Assembly (NCBI RefSeq): GCF_044458865.1
Contig: NZ_JBITIH010000015.1
Coordinates: forward strand, 62,001 to 126,000
Length of the DNA stretch: 64,000 bases
Direction of reading: 5' to 3'
Source: Micromonospora_G sp044458865
Lineage (GTDB): Bacteria; Actinomycetota; Actinomycetes; Mycobacteriales; Micromonosporaceae
Under the pieces are notes generated by a model. That model was not told where the DNA came from and made no database searches. It saw only the letters and a list, made by a program, of their open reading frames with translations. Numbering within the stretch: the first letter of the stretch is position 1; every line of letters begins with the position of its first letter. Made by a program: the position numbers and the translations under genes. This document shows positions 32,467 through 41,195 of this stretch, piece by piece.

Positions 32467-33504
32467 TCAACTCTTCCGACCTGCGGCAACAGGGTCCCGC
32501 TCGGCGTGTCCAAGTCTAACCCTATCAACCAGGGCGCCGGTCACGTCTACTGGCAACAACCGAACGGACCAACCGATTCCCGGGTCGAACTCCTCCGGCA
32601 CCGTGGACAGGGCCAACACCGTCGGACCGGCCCCACTGACCACCGCCGCCACACCTGCCTCGCGCAACGCCGTGACCAGGGCGGCTGTTCCCGGCATGCC
32701 GGCCGCCCGGTAGTCCTGGTGCAGCCGATCCTCGGTGGCCGGGAAGAGCAGCGACGGGTCCACGGTGAGCGCGTGCACGAGCAGCGCCGCCCGTCCGGCG
32801 TTGCGCGCGGCGTCGCCGTGCGGCACCGTGGCCGGCAACGCCGCTCGGGCCACGGCCGTGAGGCCACGTTCTTCCGGTACGAAGAGAACGGGCGTGACGG
32901 CGTCGGACGGCCGCAGCGTGACCGCACGGGCCCCGGCAGCCTCAATTGGCTCGATGGCCACAGCGTTCACATTGGCCACGTCGGAACTCGCCACGGCGGA
33001 AGCAGCGGAACTCGCCACGGCGGGAACAGCGGTTTCGGTCCAGGCGATGGTGAAGCCGCCGAGCAGGCAGGGCGCCACGTTGTCCGGATGTCCCTCGATC
33101 TCGGCCGCCAGCCGTAGCGCACCCGCGTCGTCCAGCCGGTCCGCGCCGTCGACGACCAGCGCCCGTGCCAACTCGACACCCGCGACGATCGCCGCCGACG
33201 AAGAACCGAGGCCACGGGCCTGCGGTATGCCGTTCACGCAGTCCAACGCGAGTCCTCGCGGCTGACCACCGAGCAGGTCGAAGGTGGCGCGCATGGCCCG
33301 TACCACCAGGTGGGTGTCGTCGTCGGGAAGTTCGCCCGCACCGGCACCGGTCACCGTGACCTGGCAGCCGCCGGCGGTCACCCGCGCGCTGACGTGGTCG
33401 TGGAGCGCGAGCGCGAGGCCGAGCGAGTCGAAGCCCGGTCCGAGGTTGGCGCTGGTCGCGGGCACTCGGACCCGGACCGGCTCGGAAACGAAGGACAACC
33501 CCAT
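32467..33504 (-). CDS. thrB: Homoserine kinase
   Basis: It phosphorylates homoserine on the way to threonine. A GHMP-kinase: VRVRVPATSANLGPGFDSLGLAL at the N-terminus, the ATP-binding GIPQARGLGSSSAAIVAG, and the C-terminal AVVSGAGPTVLAL. At 345 residues it has an Ala/Val-rich insertion (VASSAASAVASSDVANVNA) near residue 165. thrC, its usual neighbour, is 6.5 kb away beyond an inserted transport block. rho lies 298 bp downstream; I see no clear regulatory structure in that gap. Confidence 0.94.
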   Translation of the reverse strand: MGLSFVSEPVRVRVPATSANLGPGFDSLGLALALHDHVSARVTAGGCQVTVTGAGAGELPDDDTHLVVRAMRATFDLLGGQPRGLALDCVNGIPQARGLGSSSAAIVAGVELARALVVDGADRLDDAGALRLAAEIEGHPDNVAPCLLGGFTIAWTETAVPAVASSAASAVASSDVANVNAVAIEPIEAAGARAVTLRPSDAVTPVLFVPEERGLTAVARAALPATVPHGDAARNAGRAALLVHALTVDPSLLFPATEDRLHQDYRAAGMPGTAALVTALREAGVAAVVSGAGPTVLALSTVPEEFDPGIGWSVRLLPVDVTGALVDRVRLGHAERDPVAAGRKS

Positions 33505-33585
33505 CCGGTCATGCTAGAGCGGGCGGCCGGCAGGTCTGCCGGACGCCCGCGAGGTGATCAGCATTCGGACGGCGGGTCGCCGTTT

Positions 33586-33792
33586 CTACTCGTCGGGGTC
33601 GGTCGGAGCCGGCGGTACGGCGTCATCCGGCCGCGCCGACCGTTTCGGTTGCCGCCCGACGCCGCGCAGTGCGAGTCGTAGGGCGTACTCGATCTGGGCG
33701 TTGATGCTTCGTAGGTCGTCGGCGGCCCACTTGGCGATCATGTCGTACACCTGTGGATCGAGTCGGAGCAGGAGTTTCTTGCGTTCGGCCAT
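33586..33792 (-). CDS. Small ribbon-helix-helix (Arc-like) protein
   Basis: A 68-residue protein. Residues 1-43 (KKLLLRLDPQVYDMIAKWAADDL, then SINAQIEYALRLAL) fit an Arc/MetJ-type ribbon-helix-helix, including the basic first strand. The tail is Pro/Asp-rich and probably disordered. It lies 14 bp after the SPFH gene on the same strand, so it is likely co-transcribed. It may regulate the operon, or act with the membrane protein; no toxin partner is visible. The longer frame (to 34296) overlaps the SPFH gene and is not real. Confidence 0.82.
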   Translation of the reverse strand: MAERKKLLLRLDPQVYDMIAKWAADDLRSINAQIEYALRLALRGVGRQPKRSARPDDAVPPAPTDPDE

Positions 33793-33806
33793 CAGCCGGA
33801 CCGCCT

Positions 33807-34664
33807 CTAGCTGTAGAGAGACCCGGCGTTGACCACCGGCTGGGCTGCCCGGTCTCCGCAGAGTACGACGAGCAGGTTCGCCACCATCTGCGCCTTGCGT
33901 TCCTCGTCCAATTCGACCACGTGCTCCTCGCGGAGCCGCTCCAGGGCGTTGGAGACCATGCCGACCGCGCCCTCGACAATCTTGAACCGGGCCCCGACGA
34001 TCGCGCTCGCCTGCTGGCGGGCGAGCATCGCCTGGGCGATCTCGGGAGCGTAGGCCAGGTGGGTGGTACGGGATTCGAGCACCTCGACGCCGGCCATTTC
34101 GGAGCGTTCCCGCAGTTCGTGGGTGAGTTCCTCGCTCACCACCGCACTGTCGCGCAGGCTGGCCCGTCCGGAGTCGTGTGCCTCGTACGGGTAGCTGGTG
34201 GCGAGGTGGCGGACCGCCGTCTCGGCCTGGACGGCGACGTACTCGACGTGGTCGTCGACCGAGAAGACGGCCTTGGCCGCGTCGACCACCCGCCACACCA
34301 CGACGGCGGCGATCTCGACCGGGTTGCCGTCGGCGTCGGAGACCTTCAGCCGGGCGGTTTCGAAGTTGCGTACGCGCAGCGTCACCTGGGTACGGGCGGT
34401 CAGCGGCCAGGTCCAGTGGAAGCCGGCGTCCCGAATGGTGCCGACGTATCGGCCGAAGAACTGGACCACCTGGGCGTTGTTGGGGTTGACGATGGTGAAG
34501 CCGGTGCCGGCCACCGCGACGACCACGAGGTAGCTCGCCGCGCCGGCGATCAGGGCCGCGTCACTGGCGCCGGTGGCGGCGATGACACCGACCGCCGCGC
34601 CGGCGAGCAGCACCAGCAGCGCGACCATGGCGAATCCGGACATTCGGTAGACCACTCGCTCCAT
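33807..34664 (-). CDS. SPFH/band-7 domain membrane protein
   Basis: A 285-residue protein with two N-terminal membrane segments (MVALLVLLAGAAVGVIAATG and LIAGAASYLVVVAVAGTGF), then an SPFH domain (VNPNNAQVVQFFGRYVGTIRDAGFHWTWPL, shown here only in part) with VSDADGNPVEIAAVVVWRV and AVRHLATSYPYEAHDS. The C-terminus is a charged helix (ALERLREEHVVELDEERKAQ). Such flotillin/stomatin-like proteins oligomerise and organise membrane domains or control proteases. The next gene encodes a ribbon-helix-helix protein. Confidence 0.88.
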   Translation of the reverse strand: MERVVYRMSGFAMVALLVLLAGAAVGVIAATGASDAALIAGAASYLVVVAVAGTGFTIVNPNNAQVVQFFGRYVGTIRDAGFHWTWPLTARTQVTLRVRNFETARLKVSDADGNPVEIAAVVVWRVVDAAKAVFSVDDHVEYVAVQAETAVRHLATSYPYEAHDSGRASLRDSAVVSEELTHELRERSEMAGVEVLESRTTHLAYAPEIAQAMLARQQASAIVGARFKIVEGAVGMVSNALERLREEHVVELDEERKAQMVANLLVVLCGDRAAQPVVNAGSLYS

Positions 34665-34745
34665 GACATCTCCTTAGTAGCAAAGTGATATCACCAAGAT
34701 AGCGTTCCACCGACGGTCGAGCAAGGGCGGAACGAACGCAGACCG

Positions 34746-35993
34746 CTACCCGACAGCGTTCGCCGGCACGACGGCGTCCGTACCGGAGAGGGAGAGCCGG
34801 CGGGTGGCGATCCGCCAGCCGACCGCGTACACCAGGGTGACCAGGCCACAGCCGGCGAGCACCACCCGCTCGTCGACGTGGTCCACCACCGCGGCGACCG
34901 CGAGCTGGCTGATCGAGATGGCGAACGTGGCCAGCATCAGGTCGATGGCGAACACCCGACCACGTAACCGGTCGGGCACCTCGCCCTGCAGCGCGAAGTT
35001 GGAGAGCACCCAGTTGCTTCCACCGGCGAAGTGGGCGACGAAGACCAACGCCAGGACCAGCGGGAACCAGTCGACCACCGACACACCGAGGTAGGCCAAC
35101 CCGTAGCCGGACATCGACAACGCCAGCCCCGGCAACAGCCAGGACCGCCGGTTCAGCACCCGGCGCATCAGCACCGGACCGGCGACCGACCCGGCACCCC
35201 GCGCGGCGAAGAGAAGCCCGGCGCCGACCGCGCCCACCCCGTACACGCCGGCCAGCAGCGGGAAGACGGTGAGCACACCGTTGCCCAGCCCGACCGCCGA
35301 CTTCACCGTCACCAGTGCCCGCAGTCGTGGCCGGGCGGAGATGTAACGCAACGCCTCACCCAGCGCCGCCCAGCCCCGCTGCGCCGGCTCGGCGTGGTCG
35401 CGCGGAGCCTGCAACGGGCGACGGATCAGCCCGGCCAGGCCGGCGGCCACGGCGAGCGCCGCCGCCGCGACCCAGAAGCAGGCGTACGGACCGACGGCCT
35501 CGCTGAGCAGCCCGCCGAGCGAGGCACCGACCACCGCCATCGTGCCCCAGGCGGCTCCGGCGACCGCGTTGCCGACGGCGAGATCCTCCGGCGCCAGCAC
35601 GTTCGGCAGGGCCGCCTGTGCCGCGGGCGAGTAGAACGCCTTCGACACCGCCACCGCGCCGACCGCGACCAGGGCCAGCCAGGCCGTGCCGGCACTGCGT
35701 ACCGCGAGCAACAGCAGGATCGCGACCAGCGCGCTCAGGTTCGCCACCATCATGATCTTCTTGCGGTCGAGCCGGTCGGCGAGCATGCCGCTGTACGGCA
35801 GCATCAGCGCGGTCAACCCGGTGTCGACGGCGAGTACCAGCGCTCCCCAGACGCCGCTGCCGGTGAGCTGCGGCAGCAGGACCAGCAACGGCACCATGAC
35901 AAACCAGTCGGCGCCAAAGACCACCAGTTCGGCGCAGAAGAGGTTGCGGAAGTCACGGTTTCGGACGAGAACCTGCAGTGGAGACGACGACAC
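34746..35993 (-). CDS. MFS transporter (MFS_3/EntS-like)
   Basis: A 415-residue major facilitator with about 12 membrane segments. N-terminal FRNLFCAELVVFGADWFVMV, the loop motif PYSGMLADRLDRKKIMMV (family motif A), and the C-half FVAHFAGGSNWVLSNFALQGEVPDRLRGRVFA place it in the MFS_3 group, which includes siderophore and macrolide exporters. The substrate is not known. It lies 99 bp downstream of the RND gene, separated by a strong hairpin. Confidence 0.88.
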   Translation of the reverse strand: MSSSPLQVLVRNRDFRNLFCAELVVFGADWFVMVPLLVLLPQLTGSGVWGALVLAVDTGLTALMLPYSGMLADRLDRKKIMMVANLSALVAILLLLAVRSAGTAWLALVAVGAVAVSKAFYSPAAQAALPNVLAPEDLAVGNAVAGAAWGTMAVVGASLGGLLSEAVGPYACFWVAAAALAVAAGLAGLIRRPLQAPRDHAEPAQRGWAALGEALRYISARPRLRALVTVKSAVGLGNGVLTVFPLLAGVYGVGAVGAGLLFAARGAGSVAGPVLMRRVLNRRSWLLPGLALSMSGYGLAYLGVSVVDWFPLVLALVFVAHFAGGSNWVLSNFALQGEVPDRLRGRVFAIDLMLATFAISISQLAVAAVVDHVDERVVLAGCGLVTLVYAVGWRIATRRLSLSGTDAVVPANAVG

Positions 35994-36029
35994 GTCCCCG
36001 GACCCTACTCCCGCGACAGCCCTGGAAAC

Positions 36030-36070
36030 GCGTCGTCCCGGACCAGTAGATCATCGGTCCGGGACGACGC
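36030..36070 (-). terminator. Perfect hairpin between RND and MFS genes
   Basis: GCGTCGTCCCGGACC (36030-36044) pairs perfectly with GGTCCGGGACGACGC (36056-36070) around an 11-base loop. It lies 22 bp after the RND stop on the minus strand, so the MFS gene needs its own promoter or relies on read-through. Confidence 0.8.
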
Positions 36071-36092
36071 TGTACTGACGAGCGGCTGGCGG

Positions 36093-39000
36093 CTACTCGG
36101 TCGGCGGCAACGGCGAACGCTTGGTCCGCGGCAGCCGCAGCACCTCGAACTGGTCCGTACCGTCGACGAGCGCACCGGACGGCCGAGAGGCCGGCTCGGA
36201 GGCGGAGGTGCCCGCCGACGATCCCGATCCCGACACGCCCGCTCCGACCAGCACCGGTTCACGCTCCGACCCGGTCGGGGCGGCGCCCGTGCCCTGGCCA
36301 CGCCGCAGCCGGCGCCGCTCCTTGCGGCCCTCGACCATCGTGTAGAGGGTCGGGACCAGCAGCAGGGTGAGCAGGGTGCTGCTGAGCAGACCGCCGATCA
36401 CGACCACGGCGAGCGGCTGGGAGATGAACCCGCCTTCGCCGGTCAGGCCGAGCGCCATCGGCAGCAGGGCGAAGATGGTCGCGATGGCGGTCATCAGGAT
36501 CGGCCGCAACCGGCGCCGGGCTCCCTCGACCACCGCCTCCTGAACGCTCAGTCCCTGTTCCCGGTACTGGTTGATCAGGTCGAGCAGGACGATCGCGTTG
36601 GTCACCACGATGCCGACCAGCATCAGTGCCCCGATCAGCGCCGGCACGCCCAGCGGCGTACCGGTGACCAGCAGCAGGATGATCGTGCCGGTGGCCGCGA
36701 ACGGGATCGAGACCAGCAGGATCAGCGGCTGGATCAGGCTCCGGAAGGTCGCCACCATGATCACGAAGACGATCGCGATCGCGGCGAGTACGGCGAGTCC
36801 CAGGTCGGCGAAGGCGTCCGCCTGGTCCGCGCTGACACCACCGAGGGTGAAGGTCGCCCCCGGTACGTCCAGCGCGTCGAGCTTCTTGGTCAGCTCGGCG
36901 CTGGTGGCGCCGAGGTTCGCGCCGGTGGCCGTACCGGTGACGGTGACGCTGCGCTCGCCGTCGATCCGGGTCACCGAGACCGGGCCAGCCACCTCGTTGA
37001 CGGTGGCGAGGTCACCAAGCTTGACCGGACCGACCGGGAGCGCCTTGAGCTGCTCCACCGTGGCCGGAGCGGCACCGAAGCGGAGCACCACGTCCTGCTG
37101 GTCGTTGTCGAAGGTGACCTGTCCGAGCGGGCTGCCCCGGAACGACTGCGCGACGAGCTGCCCGACGGCCGCCTCGGAGAGCCCGAACTGGGCCGCCTTG
37201 GCCCGGTCCACGGCCACGTCGATGCGGGGCGCGCTGTCGGCCAGGCCGGACTCGATGTCCTCCACGCCCGAGGTGTCGGCCATCGCCTGCCGCGCCTGCT
37301 CGGTGGCGCGGGCGAGGACGTCGTTGTCGGACGCCTGTACGACGACCGCGACCTGGTTGGTCGACTGGCCGCCCCCACCGAAGGTGATCTCACCGGCGTT
37401 GCTCAGCTTGTCGAACTCGGACCGCAGGGTGTCCTTGAGCGGGCCTGCCTCGGTCCCCTCCTTCAGAGCGACCGAGAAGCTCGCGGTGGCCGCGCCGCCG
37501 CCCCCCTCCCACGGGTTGCCCCCGCCGCCGGCGGTCACCTGGTACGTCTCGATCCCGTCGTGCCGGGCCAGGATCCCCTCGATCTGCTTGGCCGCCGCGT
37601 CGGTCGTGGCCAGGCTGGTACCGACCGGCATCTTCTGGCTGATGCTGATGGTGTCCTGGCCGGAGTCGTCCAGGAAGTTGGTCTTGAGCTGGGTGGCGAG
37701 GCCACCGGTCGCGAAGAGCACCACCAGCCCGATCAGCAGCGTCGCCACCCTGCGCTTGGTGGCGAACCCGATCAGCGGCAGGTAGGCCCGCTGCAACGGG
37801 CTACGCAGCTCCTTCTCCTCGGCCGCCGCGCGGACGGCCGCCTCGCCCTCGCCAGCGGCTGCCGGCTTGAGGAACCAGTACGCCAGCACCGGAATGACGG
37901 TCAGCGACACCAGCAGGGAGGCGAGCAGTGCCACCGTGACGGTGATCGCGAACGGGGCGAAGATCTGGCCGACGAAGCCACCGACCAGGGCGATCGGCGC
38001 AAAGACGGCGACCGTGGTGAGGGTGGAGGCGGTCACCGCGCCGGAGACCTCCCGGACACCGGTGATGATCGCGTCGCGCTTGTCCTCGCCGTACCCGAGG
38101 TGTCGTTTGATGTTCTCCAGCACGACGATCGAGTCGTCCACCACCCGGCCGACCGCGATGGTCAACGCGCCGAGGGTGAGCAGGTTGAGCGAGTAGTCGC
38201 CGATCCAGAGGGCGATCAGCGCGACCAGCACGGAGAGCGGGATGGAGACCGCGGTGACCAGGGTGGACCGGACCGACAGCAGGAACACCAGGATGACCAG
38301 GACCGCCATCACCAGGCCGAGCAGGCCCTCGGTGGTCAGGCTCTCGATCGACTTCTCCACGTACGGTGCCTGGTCGAAGACCACGGCCATCTCGGAGCTC
38401 GACGCCTTGCCGAGGTCGGCGAGCTTCTCCCGGATCTCGTGCGAGATCTGCACCGCGTTGCCGTCCGGCGACGCGGTGACCTGGATGCCGAGGCTCTCCT
38501 TGCCGTTGGTCCGGGTGAACGCGGTCGCGGGGGCGACCTGCTGCTCGACGGTGGCGATGTCGCCGAGCTTGGCCGGGGCGGCACCGGGGTTGGTCGGGCT
38601 GACGAAGATGCCGCGCAGTTCCTCGATGGTGGCGATCCGGGAGCCGATCTGGACCGTACGCGCCTGGGCGCCCTCGACCAGGGTGCCGGCCGGGATGGCG
38701 ACCCCGTTGGCCTTGAGCGCGGCGCCGATGGCGGTCGGCGCGATGCCGGTCGCGGCGAGCTTGGCCGGGTCGGGGGTGATCACGACCTGCTGTTCGGGGG
38801 CACCGGTGACCTCCACCGTGCGCACCCCGTCGATCCCCTCAAGTTCGGGCACGACCGTGGTCCGGAGCCGCTCGGCCAGGGCCTGCTTGTCCCCGGCGCC
38901 GCTGGCGGCGAGCACCACCGCCGGCAGGTCGTCGGTGCTACCGGCGAAGACCAGCGGGTCGACACCTTCCGGCAGTTGGGTGCTGATCCGGTTGAGCGAC

Positions 39001-39332
39001 GTCTCCATCTTGTTCACGACACTGTCGAGGTCGGTGCCGAACTCGTACTCGACCTGGACGGTTGCCGCGCCTTCCCGGGAGGTCGAGGAGACCTTGGTGA
39101 GGCCGGCGATTCCCTGGATGCTGTTCTCGATCGGCTCGGCGACCTGCGCCTCGACGATCTCGGGCGAGGCGCCCGGGTAGCTGGCAACGATGAAGGCCGC
39201 CGGGAACTCCAGCGACGGTAGGAGTTGCTGCTTCAGCGAGGGTACGGCGAACAGCCCGAAGCCCGTGATCACCACCGCGATGAGGGCGACCAGCCCTCGG
39301 TTGGCGAGACTGAGTCTGGCAAACAACGACAT
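36093..39332 (-). CDS. RND-family efflux permease (HAE1/SwrC-like)
   Basis: A 1079-residue resistance-nodulation-division exporter. The first helix (GLVALIAVVITGFGLFAVPSL) is followed by a porter loop (SPEIVEAQVAEPIENSIQGI), and a second half repeats the fold. Segments such as IAVGRVVDDSIVVLENIKRHL (conserved Asp pair in TM4) and ALMLVGIVVTNAIVLLDLINQYR match AcrB-type permeases found in Gram-positives (SwrC). No membrane-fusion partner or outer-membrane channel is encoded, as expected here. ATG 39332 has AGGAGA 9 nt upstream. The C-terminus is Ser/Gly/Arg-rich. A MarR gene diverges from it and probably controls it. Confidence 0.93.
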   Translation of the reverse strand: MSLFARLSLANRGLVALIAVVITGFGLFAVPSLKQQLLPSLEFPAAFIVASYPGASPEIVEAQVAEPIENSIQGIAGLTKVSSTSREGAATVQVEYEFGTDLDSVVNKMETSLNRISTQLPEGVDPLVFAGSTDDLPAVVLAASGAGDKQALAERLRTTVVPELEGIDGVRTVEVTGAPEQQVVITPDPAKLAATGIAPTAIGAALKANGVAIPAGTLVEGAQARTVQIGSRIATIEELRGIFVSPTNPGAAPAKLGDIATVEQQVAPATAFTRTNGKESLGIQVTASPDGNAVQISHEIREKLADLGKASSSEMAVVFDQAPYVEKSIESLTTEGLLGLVMAVLVILVFLLSVRSTLVTAVSIPLSVLVALIALWIGDYSLNLLTLGALTIAVGRVVDDSIVVLENIKRHLGYGEDKRDAIITGVREVSGAVTASTLTTVAVFAPIALVGGFVGQIFAPFAITVTVALLASLLVSLTVIPVLAYWFLKPAAAGEGEAAVRAAAEEKELRSPLQRAYLPLIGFATKRRVATLLIGLVVLFATGGLATQLKTNFLDDSGQDTISISQKMPVGTSLATTDAAAKQIEGILARHDGIETYQVTAGGGGNPWEGGGGAATASFSVALKEGTEAGPLKDTLRSEFDKLSNAGEITFGGGGQSTNQVAVVVQASDNDVLARATEQARQAMADTSGVEDIESGLADSAPRIDVAVDRAKAAQFGLSEAAVGQLVAQSFRGSPLGQVTFDNDQQDVVLRFGAAPATVEQLKALPVGPVKLGDLATVNEVAGPVSVTRIDGERSVTVTGTATGANLGATSAELTKKLDALDVPGATFTLGGVSADQADAFADLGLAVLAAIAIVFVIMVATFRSLIQPLILLVSIPFAATGTIILLLVTGTPLGVPALIGALMLVGIVVTNAIVLLDLINQYREQGLSVQEAVVEGARRRLRPILMTAIATIFALLPMALGLTGEGGFISQPLAVVVIGGLLSSTLLTLLLVPTLYTMVEGRKERRRLRRGQGTGAAPTGSEREPVLVGAGVSGSGSSAGTSASEPASRPSGALVDGTDQFEVLRLPRTKRSPLPPTE

Positions 39333-39489
39333 GGGCGAGCTCTCCTGGAGAAAGTCAGGGCGCGACACGAATATTTTGCCTGATACGAACAATTAGCCTG
39401 AGGCCGGGGGTGGCTGCTAACGTCCGGTGGCCAGTGGCACCGACCTCCGTCACCGCCACCACCGCGACGACAGGGAGGCGGGCGAAGCG

Positions 39490-39996
39490 TTGACCGACCG
39501 GGCCCGGCTCATCACGGCCATCATGGACAGCCAACGCCGGATGCAACATCTGCTCGCCTCGGAGCGCTCGGATCCACTCCTCTCGCTCCACCTGACCCTG
39601 CCGCAGCTCAAAATACTGCTGCTGCTCTCGTTACGGGGCAGTGCGTCGGGCCGGGAACTCTCCGACACCGTCGGGGTCAGCCTGGCGACCATGACCGGCA
39701 TCGTGGACCGCCTCGTCGCGCAGGATCTCGTGGTACGAGGTGAGGATCCGCGCGACCGGCGGGTCCGCCGGGTCGAACTGAGTCCGTCCGGCCGCACCCT
39801 CATGGAGGGCATCGTCACCGCCGGGAACACCCGGATGCAAAGTATCCTCAGCCGGCTCTCAGTCGACGAACTGTCGATCGTCGAACGGGCTACCGCCCTG
39901 GTCGCGGGCGCCGCCGAGGCCGAACGCGCCGCCGAAGCCGAACGGACCGCCGAAGCCGAACGCGCCGCCGAGGTCGAACGCGCGGCCGAACGGTAA
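39490..39996 (+). CDS. MarR-family regulator with repetitive Ala/Glu/Arg tail
   Basis: A winged-helix regulator of about 168 residues. The DNA-binding region is LTLPQLKILLLLSLRG, ASGRELSDTVGVSLATMTGIVDRL, then RGEDPRDRRVRRVELSPSGR (wing). It ends in about 27 residues of repeated EAERAA units encoded by 18-nt repeats (39914-39991). I chose TTG 39490, with GGGAGG 11 nt upstream; a GTG at 39427 has no ribosome site. It diverges from the RND exporter and likely represses it; direct repeats TTGCCTGA/TTAGCCTGA near 39375-39402 are candidate operators. Confidence 0.87.
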   Translation: MTDRARLITAIMDSQRRMQHLLASERSDPLLSLHLTLPQLKILLLLSLRGSASGRELSDTVGVSLATMTGIVDRLVAQDLVVRGEDPRDRRVRRVELSPSGRTLMEGIVTAGNTRMQSILSRLSVDELSIVERATALVAGAAEAERAAEAERTAEAERAAEVERAAER

Positions 39997-40008
39997 CCCG
40001 GCGGGCGG

Positions 40009-41058
40009 TCAGGCCAGGTCGAGCGCGCGGGCGGCGGCGATCACGTCGTTCCGGATGGTGATCGGCGAGGGGGCGGTGGAGATCGCCCACTCCGGATCCT
40101 TCAGCCCGTGCCCGGTCACCGTGCACACGATCGTCGATCCAGCCGGAACCCGACCCGCCTCGGCCTGCTGGAGCAGACCCGCCACGCTCGCCGCGCTGCC
40201 CAGTTCCACGAAGGCGCCCACCTCACGGGCGAGCAACCGGTACGCCGAAAGGATCTCCCGGTCGGTCACCGCCGCGATGAGCCCACCCGAGGCGTCCCGC
40301 GCGTCCAACGCCCCGGTCCAGCTCGCCGGGTTGCCGATCCGGATCGCGGTGGCGATGGTGGAGGGCTCGCGGACCGCCTCGCCGTGCACGATCGGCGCGG
40401 CACCGGCCGCCTGGAAGCCGTACATCTTCGGGTGTCGGGTGGCGTTGCCGGCCGCCACGTCCTCCCGGTAGCCCAGCCAGTACGCGGTGATGTTGCCGGC
40501 GTTGCCGACCGGCAGGCAGTGGATGTCCGGAGCGTCGCCGAGCGCCTCGACGATCTCGAACGCGGCCGTCTTCTGGCCGTGCACCCGGTCCGGGTTGACC
40601 GAGTTGACCAACGCCACCGGATAGTCCTGGGAGAGCTTGGAGGCGAGTGCCAGGCAGTCGTCGAAGTTCCCCTCGACCTGCAACAGCTTCGCCCCGTGCA
40701 CCAGCGCCTGGGCCAGCTTGCCCAGCGCGATCTTGCCCTGGGGCACCAGGACCGCGCAGCTCAGCCCGCCCCGGGCCGCGTACGCCGCAGCCGAGGCACT
40801 GGTGTTGCCGGTGGAGGCGCAGATGATGGCCTTGTTGCCGGCCTCGACCGCACGGGAGACCGCCACGGTCATCCCCCGGTCCTTGAACGAACCGGTCGGG
40901 TTGGCGCCTTCCACCTTCAGATATACGTCACAGCCGGTACGGGCGGAGAGCACCGGCGCGGGCAGCAACGGGGTGTTCCCCTCGTGCAGCGTGACGACCG
41001 GCGTGGCGTCGGTGACCGGCAACCGGTCCCGATAGGTCTCGATCAAACCCCGCCACAT
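40009..41058 (-). CDS. thrC: Threonine synthase
   Basis: A PLP enzyme converting phosphohomoserine to threonine. It has TLHEGNTPLLPAPVL, the PLP lysine in EGANPTGSFKDRGM, CASTGNTSASAAAYAA, and LPVGNAGNITAYWLGY (phosphate-binding loop). The length of 349 residues is the short bacterial type. It lies 137 bp downstream of hom on the same strand and converges with the MarR gene, whose stop is 12 bp away. Confidence 0.95.
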   Translation of the reverse strand: MWRGLIETYRDRLPVTDATPVVTLHEGNTPLLPAPVLSARTGCDVYLKVEGANPTGSFKDRGMTVAVSRAVEAGNKAIICASTGNTSASAAAYAARGGLSCAVLVPQGKIALGKLAQALVHGAKLLQVEGNFDDCLALASKLSQDYPVALVNSVNPDRVHGQKTAAFEIVEALGDAPDIHCLPVGNAGNITAYWLGYREDVAAGNATRHPKMYGFQAAGAAPIVHGEAVREPSTIATAIRIGNPASWTGALDARDASGGLIAAVTDREILSAYRLLAREVGAFVELGSAASVAGLLQQAEAGRVPAGSTIVCTVTGHGLKDPEWAISTAPSPITIRNDVIAAARALDLA

Positions 41059-41112
41059 GTCGCTCTCCTCGTCGATGTGCTGCCGTCGCGCGGGACGGAC
41101 ACCGGGTGAAGG

Positions 41113-41130
41113 TGGGTCAAGCGTGACCCA
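41113..41130. terminator. Small hairpin between hom and thrC
   Basis: TGGGTCA-AGCG-TGACCCA, a perfect 7-bp stem with a 4-base loop, in the hom-thrC gap. It is too short and lacks a T-run, so an operator or attenuator is as likely as a terminator. Confidence 0.35.
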
Positions 41131-41195
41131 GGGTGCCGGTCGTCGCGTCCGCGCGCCTACCGTTACCCACCTGGCGGGACGGCCGCCGGCCCCGG

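Noticed and set aside
35031..39221. A 1396-residue open frame on the plus strand opposite the RND and MFS genes
   Set aside because: It is rich in Arg, His, Asp and Gln, has no domain, and lies exactly antisense to two clear membrane-protein genes. High GC3 bias commonly creates such antisense frames.
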